36,306 bases of DNA from Deltaproteobacteria bacterium (GCA_016926265.1 JAFGOW010000230.1:1-36306); one strand, 5' to 3'; positions 23,384 through 34,696 are shown, counted from the first letter of the stretch. Notes: generated from the letters alone by a model not told the origin. Program-made: numbers and translations.

Positions 23384-23422
23384 CCGCTGTCTTTGGCCGT
23401 TACCGACAGCGGCGGCTTTTTT
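23384..23422 (+). terminator. Second tandem terminator, abutting acnB
   Basis: Arms 23384-23391 and 23405-23412 (CCGCTGTC and GACAGCGG) are perfect complements with a 13-base loop. CGGC and six T follow, ending at the acnB stop codon. On the minus strand no T-run follows the stem, so it mainly serves plus-strand transcripts heading into acnB. Confidence 0.5.
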
Positions 23423-25950
23423 CAATACCCCTTCATCTCGTTGAACTGAAAGAACCGGTAGAGATTTTCCCGCTGGGGAAGGATTTTCTCCTTGTAAACC
23501 TCCAGATATTCGCTGACGGAAGGGATTCGCCCCAGCATCGCCGTCACCGCGGCCACTTCGGCGGAGCCGAGGAAAACCTTGGCGCCGTCCCCGATCCGGT
23601 CATCGAAATTGCGGGTTGAAGTGGAAAAAACCGTCACCCCGTCGGGCACCCTGGCCTGATTGCCCATGCAAAGCGAACAGCCGGGGGGCTCAATCCTCGC
23701 CCCGACATCGCTGAAGAGGGGCAACAGCCCTTCCTCTTTCAGTTGTTCGTAATCGATCCGGGTGGGGGGGCAGATCCAGATCCGAACCGCCGGATTGAAG
23801 CGGCACCAGCGCCAGATTTCCGCGGCGGCCCGGAAATGGCCGATATGGGTCAGACAGGAGCCGATAAAAACATCCTGAACGGGGGTTCCGGCCACTTCGG
23901 AAAGCAACCGCACATCATCGGGGTCGTTGGGGCAGGCCACCAGCGGTTCCTTCAGCTGCTCCAGGTCGATCTCCAGCGTGGCGGCATAGCCGGCCGTGGC
24001 GTCGGCGCTCAGCAACTCGGGTTTCCGCAGCCAATGTTCAAGTGCCCGCACCCGTTTTTCGAGGGCCTTGGAGTCGTGGTACTCCTCATGGGCCAGGCGC
24101 CGCATCAAAGCGATGTTGGAACGCAGAACCTTTTTCACATGCTCCTCGGTGAGCCGTAGACAAGCGGCCGCCGCACTCCGCTCGGCAGAGGAGTTGGCCA
24201 GTTCGAATGCCTGTTCCGCGACCAGATCGCTGAGCCCCTCGATTTCGAGAATACGGCCGTTGAAGACATTTTTCTTGTTTAATTTGGGAACCGTCAGCAG
24301 GCCTTCCCGAACAGCCTGGAACGGAATGGCATGGGCCAGATCGCGCAGAGTGATGCCGACCTGCCGCTTCCCTTTGAAGCGCACCAGTACCGATTCCGGC
24401 ATGTCGAGCAGCATGAAACCGAGGGCGCCCGCGAAAGCGACCATTCCGGAACCGGCCGGGAAGGAAAGCCCGAGGGGAAAGCGGGTGTGGGAATCGCCGG
24501 CGACTCCGACCGTGTCGGGCATCAGCATGCGGTTGATCCAGCAGTGGATCACTCCGTCGCCGGGGTGCAGGGCCAACCCTCCCCGCCCGATTATAAATTC
24601 GGCGAGGGATTGATGCATCTCCAGATCTTCCCGCTGCGGATAGGCCGAGGTGTGACAGAAGGATTGCAAAAACAGCGGCGCCTGGAATTTCAGGCAACCG
24701 AGCCCCTTGATCTCTTCCATGGTCATCGGCCCGGTGGCATCCTGGGAACCCACCGTGGAGACCTGCGGTTCGCAGACCGTCCCCGGCAGCACCCCCGGCA
24801 ACCCGCAGGCCTTGCCGACGATCTTCTGCGCCAGGGTGAAGGCCTGACCCGGCGCCGGCTTGGGAAAGCGCGGCGGGATAAAGACCTCTTCCGGACCCAG
24901 ATCGAGGAGAGCGCGGGCTTTCAGGGTCAGGGCGCGCCCGACGTGGAGCGGAATTCTCCCCCCGGCGCGGAATTCGTCGGCCAGGGTGGAAGGCTGCAAC
25001 GAGAATGTCGTCAGGATGTTTCCTGCCGTGTCGGTGGCCAATCCGGATCGGACATGGATCACGACCTGGTCGCCATGTTTGAGTTTGGAAACGTCCATCG
25101 ACAGCGGCAGGGCCCCCGAATCCCGCACCGTGTTGAAAAAAATGGGAGCGATCACGCCGCCGATCACAATACCGCAGCAGCGTTTGTTGGGAACCTGGGG
25201 AATATCCTCTCCGATATGCCACAACAGGTTGTTACAAGCGGATTTCCGGGAAGAACCGGTGCCGAGGACATCGGCCACGAATGCGACACGATCCCCGGCC
25301 AGCCGCCATTGATTGATGGTTTCCAACCCGCCGGGGAACCGGAATTTGCCCATGGTCAGGGCATGCAACGGAATGTCCGCCCGGCTCCAGGAAGCCCCGG
25401 CCGGAGAGAGGTCATCGGTGTTGACCTCCCCTTCCACCTTGAAGACCTTGATTTTTATCTTGTCCGGAAAAGGGGGTCGGGACAGGAACCAATCCCCTGC
25501 GGCCCACGATTCAAGAACCTTGCGGGCGGCAGGGCAATAATCGGCGAGGGCCGCGACATCCTGGAATTCCTCATAAACCAAAAACACCCGCGACAAGGCG
25601 GCGGCGGCTTCCATCCCGAGTTCCTCATCCTTGAGGGCGTCCACCAATACCGGAACGTTGTAGCCCCCCTTCATCTCCCCGAGGAAACGGAGCGCATCCC
25701 GCCGCGAAATCAGCGAGGAGGTGCATCGGCCGCTAAGAATATCGCGCAGAAAATTGGCCTTGATGCCGGCGGCAGGGTCCACGCCGGGGGAAACCCGGTT
25801 TCGGAACAGGTTCATCAGAAACTTCTCTTTTCCCTTGGGGGGAACCTGGAGCAGGATGCATACCCCTTGGATCTGGTCCGGGTTGAGCGGCTGGGGAGGA
25901 ATTCCCAGGGCGTTCCGCTCCGTTTCCTGGCGAAAATAGGAATCAATCAT
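23422..25950 (-). CDS. acnB: Bifunctional aconitate hydratase 2 / 2-methylisocitrate dehydratase
   Basis: An 842-residue AcnB-type aconitase interconverting citrate and isocitrate in the TCA cycle. The N-terminal HEAT-like domain (about 1-155), the swivelling domain (about 160-380, with TDDLSPAGASWSR and GSSRKSACNN) and the Fe-S catalytic core are in AcnB order. The three cluster cysteines are Cys699 (GSCLTHIGHF), Cys758 and Cys761 (CSLCMGN), each 11 residues before its E. coli AcnB counterpart. ATGPMTMEEIKGLGC and AGDSHTRFPLG are further active-site blocks. GGGAGGAG lies five bases before the ATG. It is monocistronic with a strong promoter at 26052-26080. Confidence 0.98.
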   Translation of the reverse strand: MIDSYFRQETERNALGIPPQPLNPDQIQGVCILLQVPPKGKEKFLMNLFRNRVSPGVDPAAGIKANFLRDILSGRCTSSLISRRDALRFLGEMKGGYNVPVLVDALKDEELGMEAAAALSRVFLVYEEFQDVAALADYCPAARKVLESWAAGDWFLSRPPFPDKIKIKVFKVEGEVNTDDLSPAGASWSRADIPLHALTMGKFRFPGGLETINQWRLAGDRVAFVADVLGTGSSRKSACNNLLWHIGEDIPQVPNKRCCGIVIGGVIAPIFFNTVRDSGALPLSMDVSKLKHGDQVVIHVRSGLATDTAGNILTTFSLQPSTLADEFRAGGRIPLHVGRALTLKARALLDLGPEEVFIPPRFPKPAPGQAFTLAQKIVGKACGLPGVLPGTVCEPQVSTVGSQDATGPMTMEEIKGLGCLKFQAPLFLQSFCHTSAYPQREDLEMHQSLAEFIIGRGGLALHPGDGVIHCWINRMLMPDTVGVAGDSHTRFPLGLSFPAGSGMVAFAGALGFMLLDMPESVLVRFKGKRQVGITLRDLAHAIPFQAVREGLLTVPKLNKKNVFNGRILEIEGLSDLVAEQAFELANSSAERSAAAACLRLTEEHVKKVLRSNIALMRRLAHEEYHDSKALEKRVRALEHWLRKPELLSADATAGYAATLEIDLEQLKEPLVACPNDPDDVRLLSEVAGTPVQDVFIGSCLTHIGHFRAAAEIWRWCRFNPAVRIWICPPTRIDYEQLKEEGLLPLFSDVGARIEPPGCSLCMGNQARVPDGVTVFSTSTRNFDDRIGDGAKVFLGSAEVAAVTAMLGRIPSVSEYLEVYKEKILPQRENLYRFFQFNEMKGY

Positions 25951-26020
25951 CGAACTCCTCCCTTGTTATGCGTTAATTCCGGCAGATAAAAACGAAAAAA
26001 TCGGGGCGAAGCAGGATGGG

Positions 26021-26042
26021 TTGTTTACCAAACGGTTATCAA
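26021..26042 (-). promoter_or_regulatory. Operator-like inverted repeat at the acnB transcription start
   Basis: On the minus strand TTGATAACC and GGTAAACAA form arms that match at 7 of 9 positions around GTTT. The site begins at about the predicted +1 of the acnB promoter, where a bound repressor would block initiation or clearance. The cognate regulator is unknown. Confidence 0.4.
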
Positions 26043-26051
26043 TTATTAGAA

Positions 26052-26080
26052 TGTATATCCAGCAAACCAGAGGTTGTCAA
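26052..26080 (-). promoter_or_regulatory. Near-consensus sigma-70 promoter of acnB
   Basis: On the minus strand a perfect -35 TTGACA (26080-26075), a 17-base spacer and -10 TATACA (26057-26052). Transcription would begin near 26045, giving a leader of about 95 nt. Confidence 0.8.
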
Positions 26081-26231
26081 ACCACGGAAAGCGCTTGAAC
26101 TTTTTCTTACCATTACGATTTCGTCGCCGCCGACCGCACCCACGGCCCTTTTCCTCTGAACGGAGCGATCAAATCCAACCGTCTCGGACAACACATGGCT
26201 GCCTCAAAAAAACCACCATCGGAAAACCCGG

Positions 26232-28661
26232 ATGATTATTTCACCCGCATCCAAAAAATGCACGCCTGAAGGAACACCGGAAAACGGTCCCGCCCTCTGG
26301 TCCCCAACCCTGGCAGGCTTTTTCGTTGCGTTCACGGCGGGCATTCTGACGGCGCCCTACTTCCTCTTCTCCATCCCCTTGGCGCTGGCGCCGGCCCCCT
26401 TTTTTCTGCTGCTGTTTGTTCCCCAAACTTTTCTGACCAGAAAACTTCTGTTGCAGCTGCTCTTTTTCACGCTGGGCCTTTCCCTCTACCACCTCGATCT
26501 CCACACCGGCGCGGTCCCTGGGCAGATCGGCTACCTGGCCGGAAAGGAAGTCTGCCTGAGGGGTCAGATTCTCGAAGTTTCCCCCCGCCCTGACCATTCC
26601 GTTCTAAAACTCGCCGCCGAGCAGCTCATGGCCCCCGCCAGCGCCACCCCGGTTGAAGGAAAAATCCAAATCGCCCTGGAAGAAACCGGCATCAACCTCG
26701 TTCCCGGCGATCGAATCCAGTTCCGGTCGCGCCTCCGCCTCCCCGGACGATTCGGCACCCCGGGGGAATTCGATTACCCCCGCCACCTGGCCGGAACCGG
26801 GGTCCAGGCGGTGGCCCATCTGCCCTCTTCCGGGCACCTGGTTCGGTTCCCGACTTCTTCCACGGACAGTTTTCGAATCCGGGTAGAGAAATCCCGCCGT
26901 TTCCTCGGTTGGTTCCTGGACGCCTTCATCCCGCCGGAAAAGGCGCCCTATCTGAAGGCGATTCTCATCGGAGACCGGGGCGGTCTGACCAAACCGCAAC
27001 AAGAAAACCTGGCGACCTTGGGGTTGGCTCATCTTTTCTCGATCTCGGGCCTGCATTTGGGGATTTTGTTCGGAATCCTTTATCCCCTGGCGCTCTTTCT
27101 GATCCGCCGCTCGGAACGGATGCTGATCCTCCTCGGCCCCCCCCGCCGTTTTATCCCGCTCCTTCTGATCCCGCCCCTCGGCTGTTATCTTCTGCTGGCC
27201 GGCAACGGCATCCCGGCCCGGCGGGCCTTCTGGATGATCCTGCTGGGGGCGGCCCTGCTGTTCTTTTACCACCGAAGCCGGCCGCTCTCCCTCCTCCTGG
27301 CCGCGGCTTTCGGTCTGCTGCTGTTCAGTCCCCCAGTCCTTTTTTCACCCTCTTTTCAGCTCTCTTTCATCGCGGTGTTTGCCATCCTGAGATGGGCCCC
27401 GGCCTGGTCGCCGCAGTTAGCCCGGTTGCCCCGCTGCCTCCGTTACCCAACCGGACTGTTCCTGGTGACGCTGTGCGCTACCGCCGCCACCTTTCCCATC
27501 GTGCTGTGCCATTTCCATCTGGCCCCGGCGGCGGGCCTGATCAACAACCTGTTCGCCGTCCCCCTGATAGCCGGATTGGCGCTCCCTGTCACACTGGCAG
27601 CAGCTCCACTCATTGCGGTGTATCCCGACGCCGCCATCTTGCTTCTCGGCTTTGCCGGGAAGGTAATCGATCTCACCCTTTTTTTGAGCAAAACCGTGGC
27701 CGATTTGCTGCCGGGAACGGACAGCCGGTTTTATCCGACCCCTCCTGAAACCCTGGGACTGCTGCTGGCCTTAGGCATCTTGTTGTTCTGGCGCTGGCAA
27801 AGCTCAGGGAAACTGCGGACCATCCTGGCGCTAGCCCTGTCTGCCACGGTTTTTTTGCTCCCCTGCGACCGCGATGAAACCCTGACCGTCACCCCTTTGA
27901 GCGTTGGACAGGGGAACGCCATCCTGGTCAGCCTCGACGGCGATCACTATCTGGTCGACGGCGGCGGGCTTCCGACTTCGCGATTCGACATCGGGGCAAG
28001 GATCGTCGCGCCGGCCCTGGCCCGCCTCGGAGTCCGAAAACTCAAGGCCGTAGTTCTGAGCCATGCCCACCCCGACCATTACCTGGGGCTGATTCACATT
28101 CTCGCCCACTTTCCGGTAGCCGAATTCTGGACGGGCCTGCCTGTCCCCAACCTCCCGGAATCACTTCAAAACATCATCCGGGAGCGGGCCGTTCCTGTAA
28201 TAACCTTTCCCCAAGGGTGGACCGCCCGCCAGGGCTCCAAAGGAGAAACCTTGTGGATCTTCACGCCCGACCAGGACAATCCCGATATCAACAACCGATC
28301 GCTGGCTTTTTATTTATGTCAAGGGGACCACAGTCTGCTGCTGACCGGCGATCTGGAGGACCAGGGAATCAAGCAACTGCTGGCCGGATGCCCACTAAAA
28401 AACACCACGCTCCTCAATCTTCCCCATCACGGCAGTTTTTCCAACGGGGTACCCAAACTCCTTTCCTCTTTCAGCCCTCGAATGGCCTTCATTTCCGTAG
28501 GCAAAAACAATCCCCACCGTCTTCCCCACCCCAAAACCCTGGCTGCGGCCAAACGCGTTGCGGTTCCGGTGTTCCGCACCGACCAACAGGGCACCCTGCG
28601 CTTTCGCGGAGAGGGGAGAAACTGGGAGGTCCGCCATTGGGAACGGGGGCTTTTCCGTTGA
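26232..28661 (+). CDS. comEC: ComEC/Rec2 competence DNA-uptake channel
   Basis: An 809-residue inner-membrane protein with the full ComEC layout: two or three N-terminal helices, a DUF4131/OB-like domain (about 95-200, GKEVCLRGQILEVSPRPDHSV), the Competence membrane domain (about 230-510, with LFSISGLHLGILFG and GNGIPARRAFWM), and a C-terminal metallo-beta-lactamase domain (about 550-800) with HAHPDH (His611, His613, Asp615, His616), LTGDLED and NLPHHGS. In competent bacteria it forms the channel for single-stranded DNA and may degrade the other strand. The ribosome-binding site is weak (GGAAAACCCGG), so the exact start is uncertain. It is 56 bp upstream of the response regulator gene on the same strand. 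Confidence 0.95.
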   Translation: MIISPASKKCTPEGTPENGPALWSPTLAGFFVAFTAGILTAPYFLFSIPLALAPAPFFLLLFVPQTFLTRKLLLQLLFFTLGLSLYHLDLHTGAVPGQIGYLAGKEVCLRGQILEVSPRPDHSVLKLAAEQLMAPASATPVEGKIQIALEETGINLVPGDRIQFRSRLRLPGRFGTPGEFDYPRHLAGTGVQAVAHLPSSGHLVRFPTSSTDSFRIRVEKSRRFLGWFLDAFIPPEKAPYLKAILIGDRGGLTKPQQENLATLGLAHLFSISGLHLGILFGILYPLALFLIRRSERMLILLGPPRRFIPLLLIPPLGCYLLLAGNGIPARRAFWMILLGAALLFFYHRSRPLSLLLAAAFGLLLFSPPVLFSPSFQLSFIAVFAILRWAPAWSPQLARLPRCLRYPTGLFLVTLCATAATFPIVLCHFHLAPAAGLINNLFAVPLIAGLALPVTLAAAPLIAVYPDAAILLLGFAGKVIDLTLFLSKTVADLLPGTDSRFYPTPPETLGLLLALGILLFWRWQSSGKLRTILALALSATVFLLPCDRDETLTVTPLSVGQGNAILVSLDGDHYLVDGGGLPTSRFDIGARIVAPALARLGVRKLKAVVLSHAHPDHYLGLIHILAHFPVAEFWTGLPVPNLPESLQNIIRERAVPVITFPQGWTARQGSKGETLWIFTPDQDNPDINNRSLAFYLCQGDHSLLLTGDLEDQGIKQLLAGCPLKNTTLLNLPHHGSFSNGVPKLLSSFSPRMAFISVGKNNPHRLPHPKTLAAAKRVAVPVFRTDQQGTLRFRGEGRNWEVRHWERGLFR

Positions 28662-28717
28662 CAGCCGGAAGGCCATTTGTTAATTTTTTCACTTTGGGCG
28701 GTTAAGGAGAAAACCTG

Positions 28718-30100
28718 ATGAAGCCGGCCTTGATTCTGGTCGTCGATGACGAACCTTTCTTCCGCGAGCTTTATTCCGAGACCCTCAGCACCGATGGTTA
28801 TCGGGTAGAAGCCGCCGATTCGGGCGAGGAAGCATTGCGCCGGATCCAGAGAGGAGGGATCGACGTCGTTTTGACCGATTTGGTGATGAAGGGGTTTTCC
28901 GGCCTCGATCTGTTGCGTGCAGTCCGAAAAATGATGCACCCGCCGGAGGTCATCCTGGTTACCGCCAACGCCACCATCGAAAGCGCCATTGAAGCCATCA
29001 AAAACGGCGCCCGCGACTACCTGATCAAACCCTTCAACCCGGAGGAACTCCGCCACCTGATCCGAACCTGCCTCGACCAGCGCCAGGTTTTAAATGAAAA
29101 TATCCACCTCAAGCAACAGATCCGCCTGTTCCAAAAGGGGCAGTCACTGGCTTTTCTGCTCGACATCGACAAACTCTTGCCCCAGGCGGTGGAATTCCTC
29201 ACCCAGGAAGTCCGTGACGGACGCGGCTTTGCTTTTCTCCTTGCCGATGGAGAGCCCGGCCACTTCATCCATTCCGACGGGTTGACCCCTGAGGGATGCA
29301 AGGCCATGACCGATTCCCTGCTGCCACGGTTTCAGACCCTTTCCGGAATCTCCTTCCTCCAGATGCAGGACATCCCGGCCGACCAGAAATGGCCGGCAGC
29401 CATTCACGCACTCTGCCTGATCCCGCTGCTCTACCAGAAAAAGTTGGAAGGCGGAATCGTCATTTTCAACCCGGAACAGCCGGAAAACGATTTCCATTTC
29501 CCCTATGAACAACTCAATTTCCTGGCCCAGCAAGCCACCCTGGGCTTTGCCAATTCTTATCGCTTCAAGGGCGCCCAGGACCTCATCTATACCGATGACC
29601 TGACCGGACTCTACAATTTCCGCTACCTCAACCTGGTACTCCAGCAGGAACTGCTGCGGACCCGCCGTTACGGTCTAACCTTTGCGCTGGTTTTCATCGA
29701 CCTCGACTATTTCAAAGAGGTCAACGACAACTACGGCCATCTGGCAGGCAGCCAGACTTTGAGGGAAGTGGCCATGCTGCTGAGGGAGAGCGTCCGGGAA
29801 ACCGATCTGCTGTTCCGTTACGGTGGCGACGAATTTACCGCGCTCCTCGTGGAAACCGATGCGGACGGCGCCCTTCTGGTCTCGGAAAGGATCCGTCGCA
29901 AGATTGAAAACCATGTCTTTCTTGCCGATTCCATCGCCTATTCCAAACTGACCGCCACCGTCGGCTACGCCATCTTCCCTCATGATGCCAAAAACCAGAA
30001 AAAACTGATGGAACTGGCCGACCGGGCCATGTATCACGGCAAAAAAATGAGAAATACGGTCTGCAGCGTCAAGGAGTATTTCGATTCGAAGAAAAAGTGA
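28718..30100 (+). CDS. Response regulator with GGDEF output (diguanylate cyclase)
   Basis: A 460-residue protein. Residues 1-120 are a receiver domain with acidic pocket Asp10/Asp11, phospho-acceptor Asp54 in VLTDLVM and Lys104 in LIKPF. Residues about 140-290 form a middle domain that may be GAF-like. The C-terminal GGDEF domain starts near 297 (YTDDLTGLYNFRYL) with GGDEF at 369-373 and an intact I-site RETD at 360-363, so c-di-GMP synthesis with product feedback is expected. AAGGAG lies eight bases before the ATG. No sensor kinase is adjacent, so its partner is encoded elsewhere. Confidence 0.93.
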   Translation: MKPALILVVDDEPFFRELYSETLSTDGYRVEAADSGEEALRRIQRGGIDVVLTDLVMKGFSGLDLLRAVRKMMHPPEVILVTANATIESAIEAIKNGARDYLIKPFNPEELRHLIRTCLDQRQVLNENIHLKQQIRLFQKGQSLAFLLDIDKLLPQAVEFLTQEVRDGRGFAFLLADGEPGHFIHSDGLTPEGCKAMTDSLLPRFQTLSGISFLQMQDIPADQKWPAAIHALCLIPLLYQKKLEGGIVIFNPEQPENDFHFPYEQLNFLAQQATLGFANSYRFKGAQDLIYTDDLTGLYNFRYLNLVLQQELLRTRRYGLTFALVFIDLDYFKEVNDNYGHLAGSQTLREVAMLLRESVRETDLLFRYGGDEFTALLVETDADGALLVSERIRRKIENHVFLADSIAYSKLTATVGYAIFPHDAKNQKKLMELADRAMYHGKKMRNTVCSVKEYFDSKKK

Positions 30101-30153
30101 CGGCGGGAAACTTGTGACGAAGAGCGCCGAAATTTTTTGACTTCGTTTACCCC

Positions 30154-30172
30154 GGCCTCCTCATGGGAGGCC
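30154..30172 (+). other. Hairpin between the response regulator gene and hisS
   Basis: Arms 30154-30160 and 30166-30172 (GGCCTCC and GGAGGCC) pair perfectly with a five-base loop. Only GTCTTTG follows, a poor T-run, so it is at best a weak terminator or a leader structure of hisS, whose ATG is 24 bases downstream. Confidence 0.4.
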
Positions 30173-30195
30173 GTCTTTGCGAGAACGGACAACCC

Positions 30196-31464
30196 ATGAT
30201 TACGGGCATCAAAGGAATGAACGACATCCTGCCGGCGGAAATCGAGGCCTGGCATTTCATCGAAGCCTGCGTCCGGGAGGTATTTCACCCCTTCGGCTTC
30301 AAGGAAATCCGCGTGCCGGTGGTGGAGAAAACCGAGCTTTTTTGCCGCTCCATCGGCGAAGATACCGACATCGTCGAAAAGGAGATGTACACCTTCGCCG
30401 ACAAGAGCGGCAATTCCCTGACCTTGCGACCAGAGGGAACCGCCTCGGTAATGCGTTCCCATATCGAACACAAGCTCCACATCCTGAATCCCGTCGACCG
30501 GCTCTACTACGTCGGCCCCATGTTCCGCTACGAGCGTCCGCAAAAAGGGCGCTACCGCCAGTTTCACCAGATCGGAGCGGAAATCATCGGCGAACCAAGC
30601 CCGCTGGCCGATGTCCAACTTCTCAACATGCTCTGGCGTTTTTTCGCACGAATCGGCATCAATGATGCCGTGCTGCAGATCAACTCCCTCGGCTGTCCCG
30701 GCTGCCGCCCCCGCTACCGCCAAGCCCTGGTCGATTTCATCGCCGAACGCCTCGACCGGCTTTGCGGCGACTGCCGCCGCCGCTACCAGCACAACCCGCT
30801 CCGAGTACTCGACTGCAAGGTCGAACAGTGTCGGGATGCCGTTCAGGCCGCCCCGTCGGTTCTGGATTTCCTGTGCCCTGATTGCGGCACCCATTTCAAT
30901 ACGGTACGTCGGTTGCTCTCCAACCTGGCCATCCCCTTCGAGGTCAACAACCGGATGGTGAGAGGCCTCGATTACTACTGCCGCACCACCTTCGAGATGA
31001 TCGCCTCCCGGCTTGGAGCGCAGAATGCGGTGGCTGCGGGCGGCCGTTATGACGGTCTTATCGAAAGCCTCGGCGGACCAACACTGCCGGGGATCGGGTT
31101 TGCCATCGGCATGGAGCGTCTGACCCTGATGATGGACACCACCCGAATCCCCGCCTCGCGCCCCCTCCTCTTCCTGGCAGCCCTGGGGGAAAAAGCGGTT
31201 GAAAAGGCCTTTCTGCTGCTGGCCGATTTTCAGAAACAGGGGATCGGCGCCGAAATGGACTTTTCCGGAAAAAGCCTTAAATCCCAGCTGCGGCGCGCCG
31301 ACAAGCTGCAAACGCCTTTGGTACTGATCCTCGGGGAAGACGAACTGGCCGCCAATCAGATTCAGGTCCGGGACATGGAGACCGCCACCCAGGAAAAGGT
31401 CGGGCTGGAATCGCTGCGGACTTTCCTGGCCAGCCGCTGGCCGCACCATTTCCCCCAGGCGTAG
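30196..31464 (+). CDS. hisS: Histidine--tRNA ligase
   Basis: A 422-residue class II synthetase charging tRNA-His. Motifs: [12 protein letters not shown] at the N-terminus, [11 protein letters not shown] (motif 2 region start), [20 protein letters not shown], the HisA block [22 protein letters not shown] (HisB) and GFAIGMERL (motif 3), followed by the anticodon-binding domain from about 330. A start at ATG 30196 matches the usual N-terminus and length; a frame extension to 30163 lies in the upstream hairpin. It is followed by aspS about 100 bp downstream. Confidence 0.98.
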   Translation: MITGIKGMNDILPAEIEAWHFIEACVREVFHPFGFKEIRVPVVEKTELFCRSIGEDTDIVEKEMYTFADKSGNSLTLRPEGTASVMRSHIEHKLHILNPVDRLYYVGPMFRYERPQKGRYRQFHQIGAEIIGEPSPLADVQLLNMLWRFFARIGINDAVLQINSLGCPGCRPRYRQALVDFIAERLDRLCGDCRRRYQHNPLRVLDCKVEQCRDAVQAAPSVLDFLCPDCGTHFNTVRRLLSNLAIPFEVNNRMVRGLDYYCRTTFEMIASRLGAQNAVAAGGRYDGLIESLGGPTLPGIGFAIGMERLTLMMDTTRIPASRPLLFLAALGEKAVEKAFLLLADFQKQGIGAEMDFSGKSLKSQLRRADKLQTPLVLILGEDELAANQIQVRDMETATQEKVGLESLRTFLASRWPHHFPQA

Positions 31465-31564
31465 AGACCTTTTGCCCTATTCATTTTGCACAGAATTCCA
31501 CCGAATCGCTCTTCATCTGGAAAATAGCGCGGTTCGGATCAACCCAACAGCGGAGGGTACCCCT

Positions 31565-33364
<1,800 letters not shown>

Positions 33365-33380
33365 TTCAGGGTCCTTCGGC

Positions 33381-33430
33381 CATTCTTCCCAGGAGACGCT
33401 GCGTCCGGCCGGCATAACCTGGGAAGAATG
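33381..33430 (+). repeat. Inverted repeat upstream of the LysM lipoprotein gene
   Basis: Perfect 13-bp arms at 33381-33393 and 33418-33430 enclose 24 bases that include the self-complementary CCGGCCGG. No T-run follows. It lies between aspS and the lipoprotein gene, about 40 bp before the latter's start, and could be a regulatory hairpin, a factor-dependent terminator or a REP-like element. Confidence 0.6.
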
Positions 33431-33468
33431 CCATAACCCATCCGGGGTCTTTTCGAGGATTGGGGCCC

Positions 33469-34164
33469 ATGCAAAAATCGACCTTTACCGTTCCCGTCAT
33501 TTTGGCGCTGCTGTGCTGTTCCTGCGCCCAGATGCCCAGGGAACAACTCCAATTGGCCCGCCAGGCAATGGGCGAGGCCTACACGGCGGGGGCGCCGGAA
33601 CTGGTTCCGGAGGAATACAGAGCCGCTCAGGCAGCGCTACGGGATGCCGAAAACCTGATCCACCACAGGAATTATCGGCTTGCCGGCGAACTTCTCCCCC
33701 TCGCCGCCAGCTACGGCTATCGCGCCGCTTTCCTGGCGAGGGAGAAACGGCTCCAACTCGAAACGGCGACGGCCGCATCGGAAGGCTCCCTGTCAGAAAC
33801 CCCGGAAGGGGTGCGAGCCGCCTCCTCGGGAGCAGATTCCAGACCGGAGAAATCGGTCACAATCGATGCCTCCAGGAAAAAAAATGCCGCCCCCCCCGCG
33901 CCGCCAAACCGCTATGAGGTTAAAAAAGAGGAGTCCCTCTGGTTGATCGCCGGCCTCAAGGAAGTTTACGGCGATGCTTTGCTGTGGCCCATCATCTACA
34001 AGGCCAATCGGGACCAGATCAAAGACCCTCGTCAGGTTTTCCCCGGCCAGGTACTCGCCATTCCCCGATCCGCCACCCCGGAGGACAAGGAAGAAGCCCG
34101 GCGGGAGGCCCGTCAATCGGATATTTTCCTATCGGAGCGCCCCGCCCCCTCTCCCGGGACGTGA
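33469..34164 (+). CDS. LysM-domain lipoprotein
   Basis: A 231-residue envelope protein. The N-terminus MQKSTFTVPVILALLCCSCA is a lipoprotein signal with Cys19 as the probable lipidated residue. A helical region follows (about 25-100, QLQLARQAMGEAYTAGAPEL and EYRAAQAALRDAEN, like DUF4398), then a low-complexity linker and a LysM domain (about 147-200, YEVKKEESLWLIAGL, VYGDALLWPIIYKANRDQI, VFPGQVLAIP) that would bind peptidoglycan. It thus probably tethers the outer membrane to the cell wall. The ATG at 33469 is chosen over TTG 33460 because GAGG is suitably spaced only for the ATG. Confidence 0.88.
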   Translation: MQKSTFTVPVILALLCCSCAQMPREQLQLARQAMGEAYTAGAPELVPEEYRAAQAALRDAENLIHHRNYRLAGELLPLAASYGYRAAFLAREKRLQLETATAASEGSLSETPEGVRAASSGADSRPEKSVTIDASRKKNAAPPAPPNRYEVKKEESLWLIAGLKEVYGDALLWPIIYKANRDQIKDPRQVFPGQVLAIPRSATPEDKEEARREARQSDIFLSERPAPSPGT

Positions 34165-34184
34165 CAAACCCGGCTCTCCATTCT

Positions 34185-34320
34185 TTCTTGTTTAAAAGAC
34201 CATGTTTTATTTTTTAAATAAAAAAGCCTATTTAATTTAATATTTTATAAAATTATTTCATTGTATCATGAAATTTATTGACAAAAATAGAATACCGTTT
34301 TATTTTCATGAATGTTAAGC
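34185..34320 (+). promoter_or_regulatory. AT-rich promoter island upstream of mdh
   Basis: Base composition drops sharply to mostly A/T over about 130 bp in an otherwise GC-rich window. It holds a near-consensus sigma-70 promoter, TTGACA at 34278-34283, 17-base spacer and TATTTT at 34301-34306. Repeated boxes surround it: ATTTCAT 34255-34261 and ATGAAAT 34268-34274 (7-bp palindrome, spacer 6) just upstream of the -35, and TTTCATGA 34304-34311 overlapping the -10, which is the exact reverse complement of 34266-34273. Such boxes look like operator half-sites. The AT-rich flank could act as an UP element. Confidence 0.6.
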
Positions 34321-34696
34321 CCGAACGGCAGAAAGAGGGCCGATTTGTCCTTTTTCCCGTCCTTGGCCTCGCCGCCGGGAAAAAACCTTTCCCCGCATCC
34401 TTTTTTTTAACCAGGCGGCAAAAAACCGGATTTATCGTTACTCGGACAAGGCGCGAGGATTTTAAAAAGCCCTGCCCACTTCAATAGGTCGCTTTAAAAA
34501 AAATCAGCATCGACGTCAGTTATCTTCCAAAATCACGGCGTTTATGCGTCCTGCTTATCGAGCGCCCTTTTCGCCGCGATAACGTTTTGGTAAAAGGAGA
34601 TCTGCCGATGCGGGTCGGTGGATTCCGTCAACCACTGCGGAAAACCACCAGAGAAATGGCCATAAAAAAGATTCCAGTTTTTTTGGAGGGGAGCAG
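34313..34696 (+). other. Long (about 380-nt) leader before mdh
   Basis: No credible gene. A short frame from ATG 34308 to 34487 has no ribosome-binding site and odd composition. The leader ends in GGAGGGGAG just before the mdh start. It may hold a small RNA or structured leader, or a second promoter closer to mdh may exist; I cannot recognise a riboswitch class here. Confidence 0.35.

Noticed and set aside
34308-34487. Short frame in the mdh leader
   Set aside because: No ribosome-binding site and no recognisable composition or family. Treated as leader sequence.
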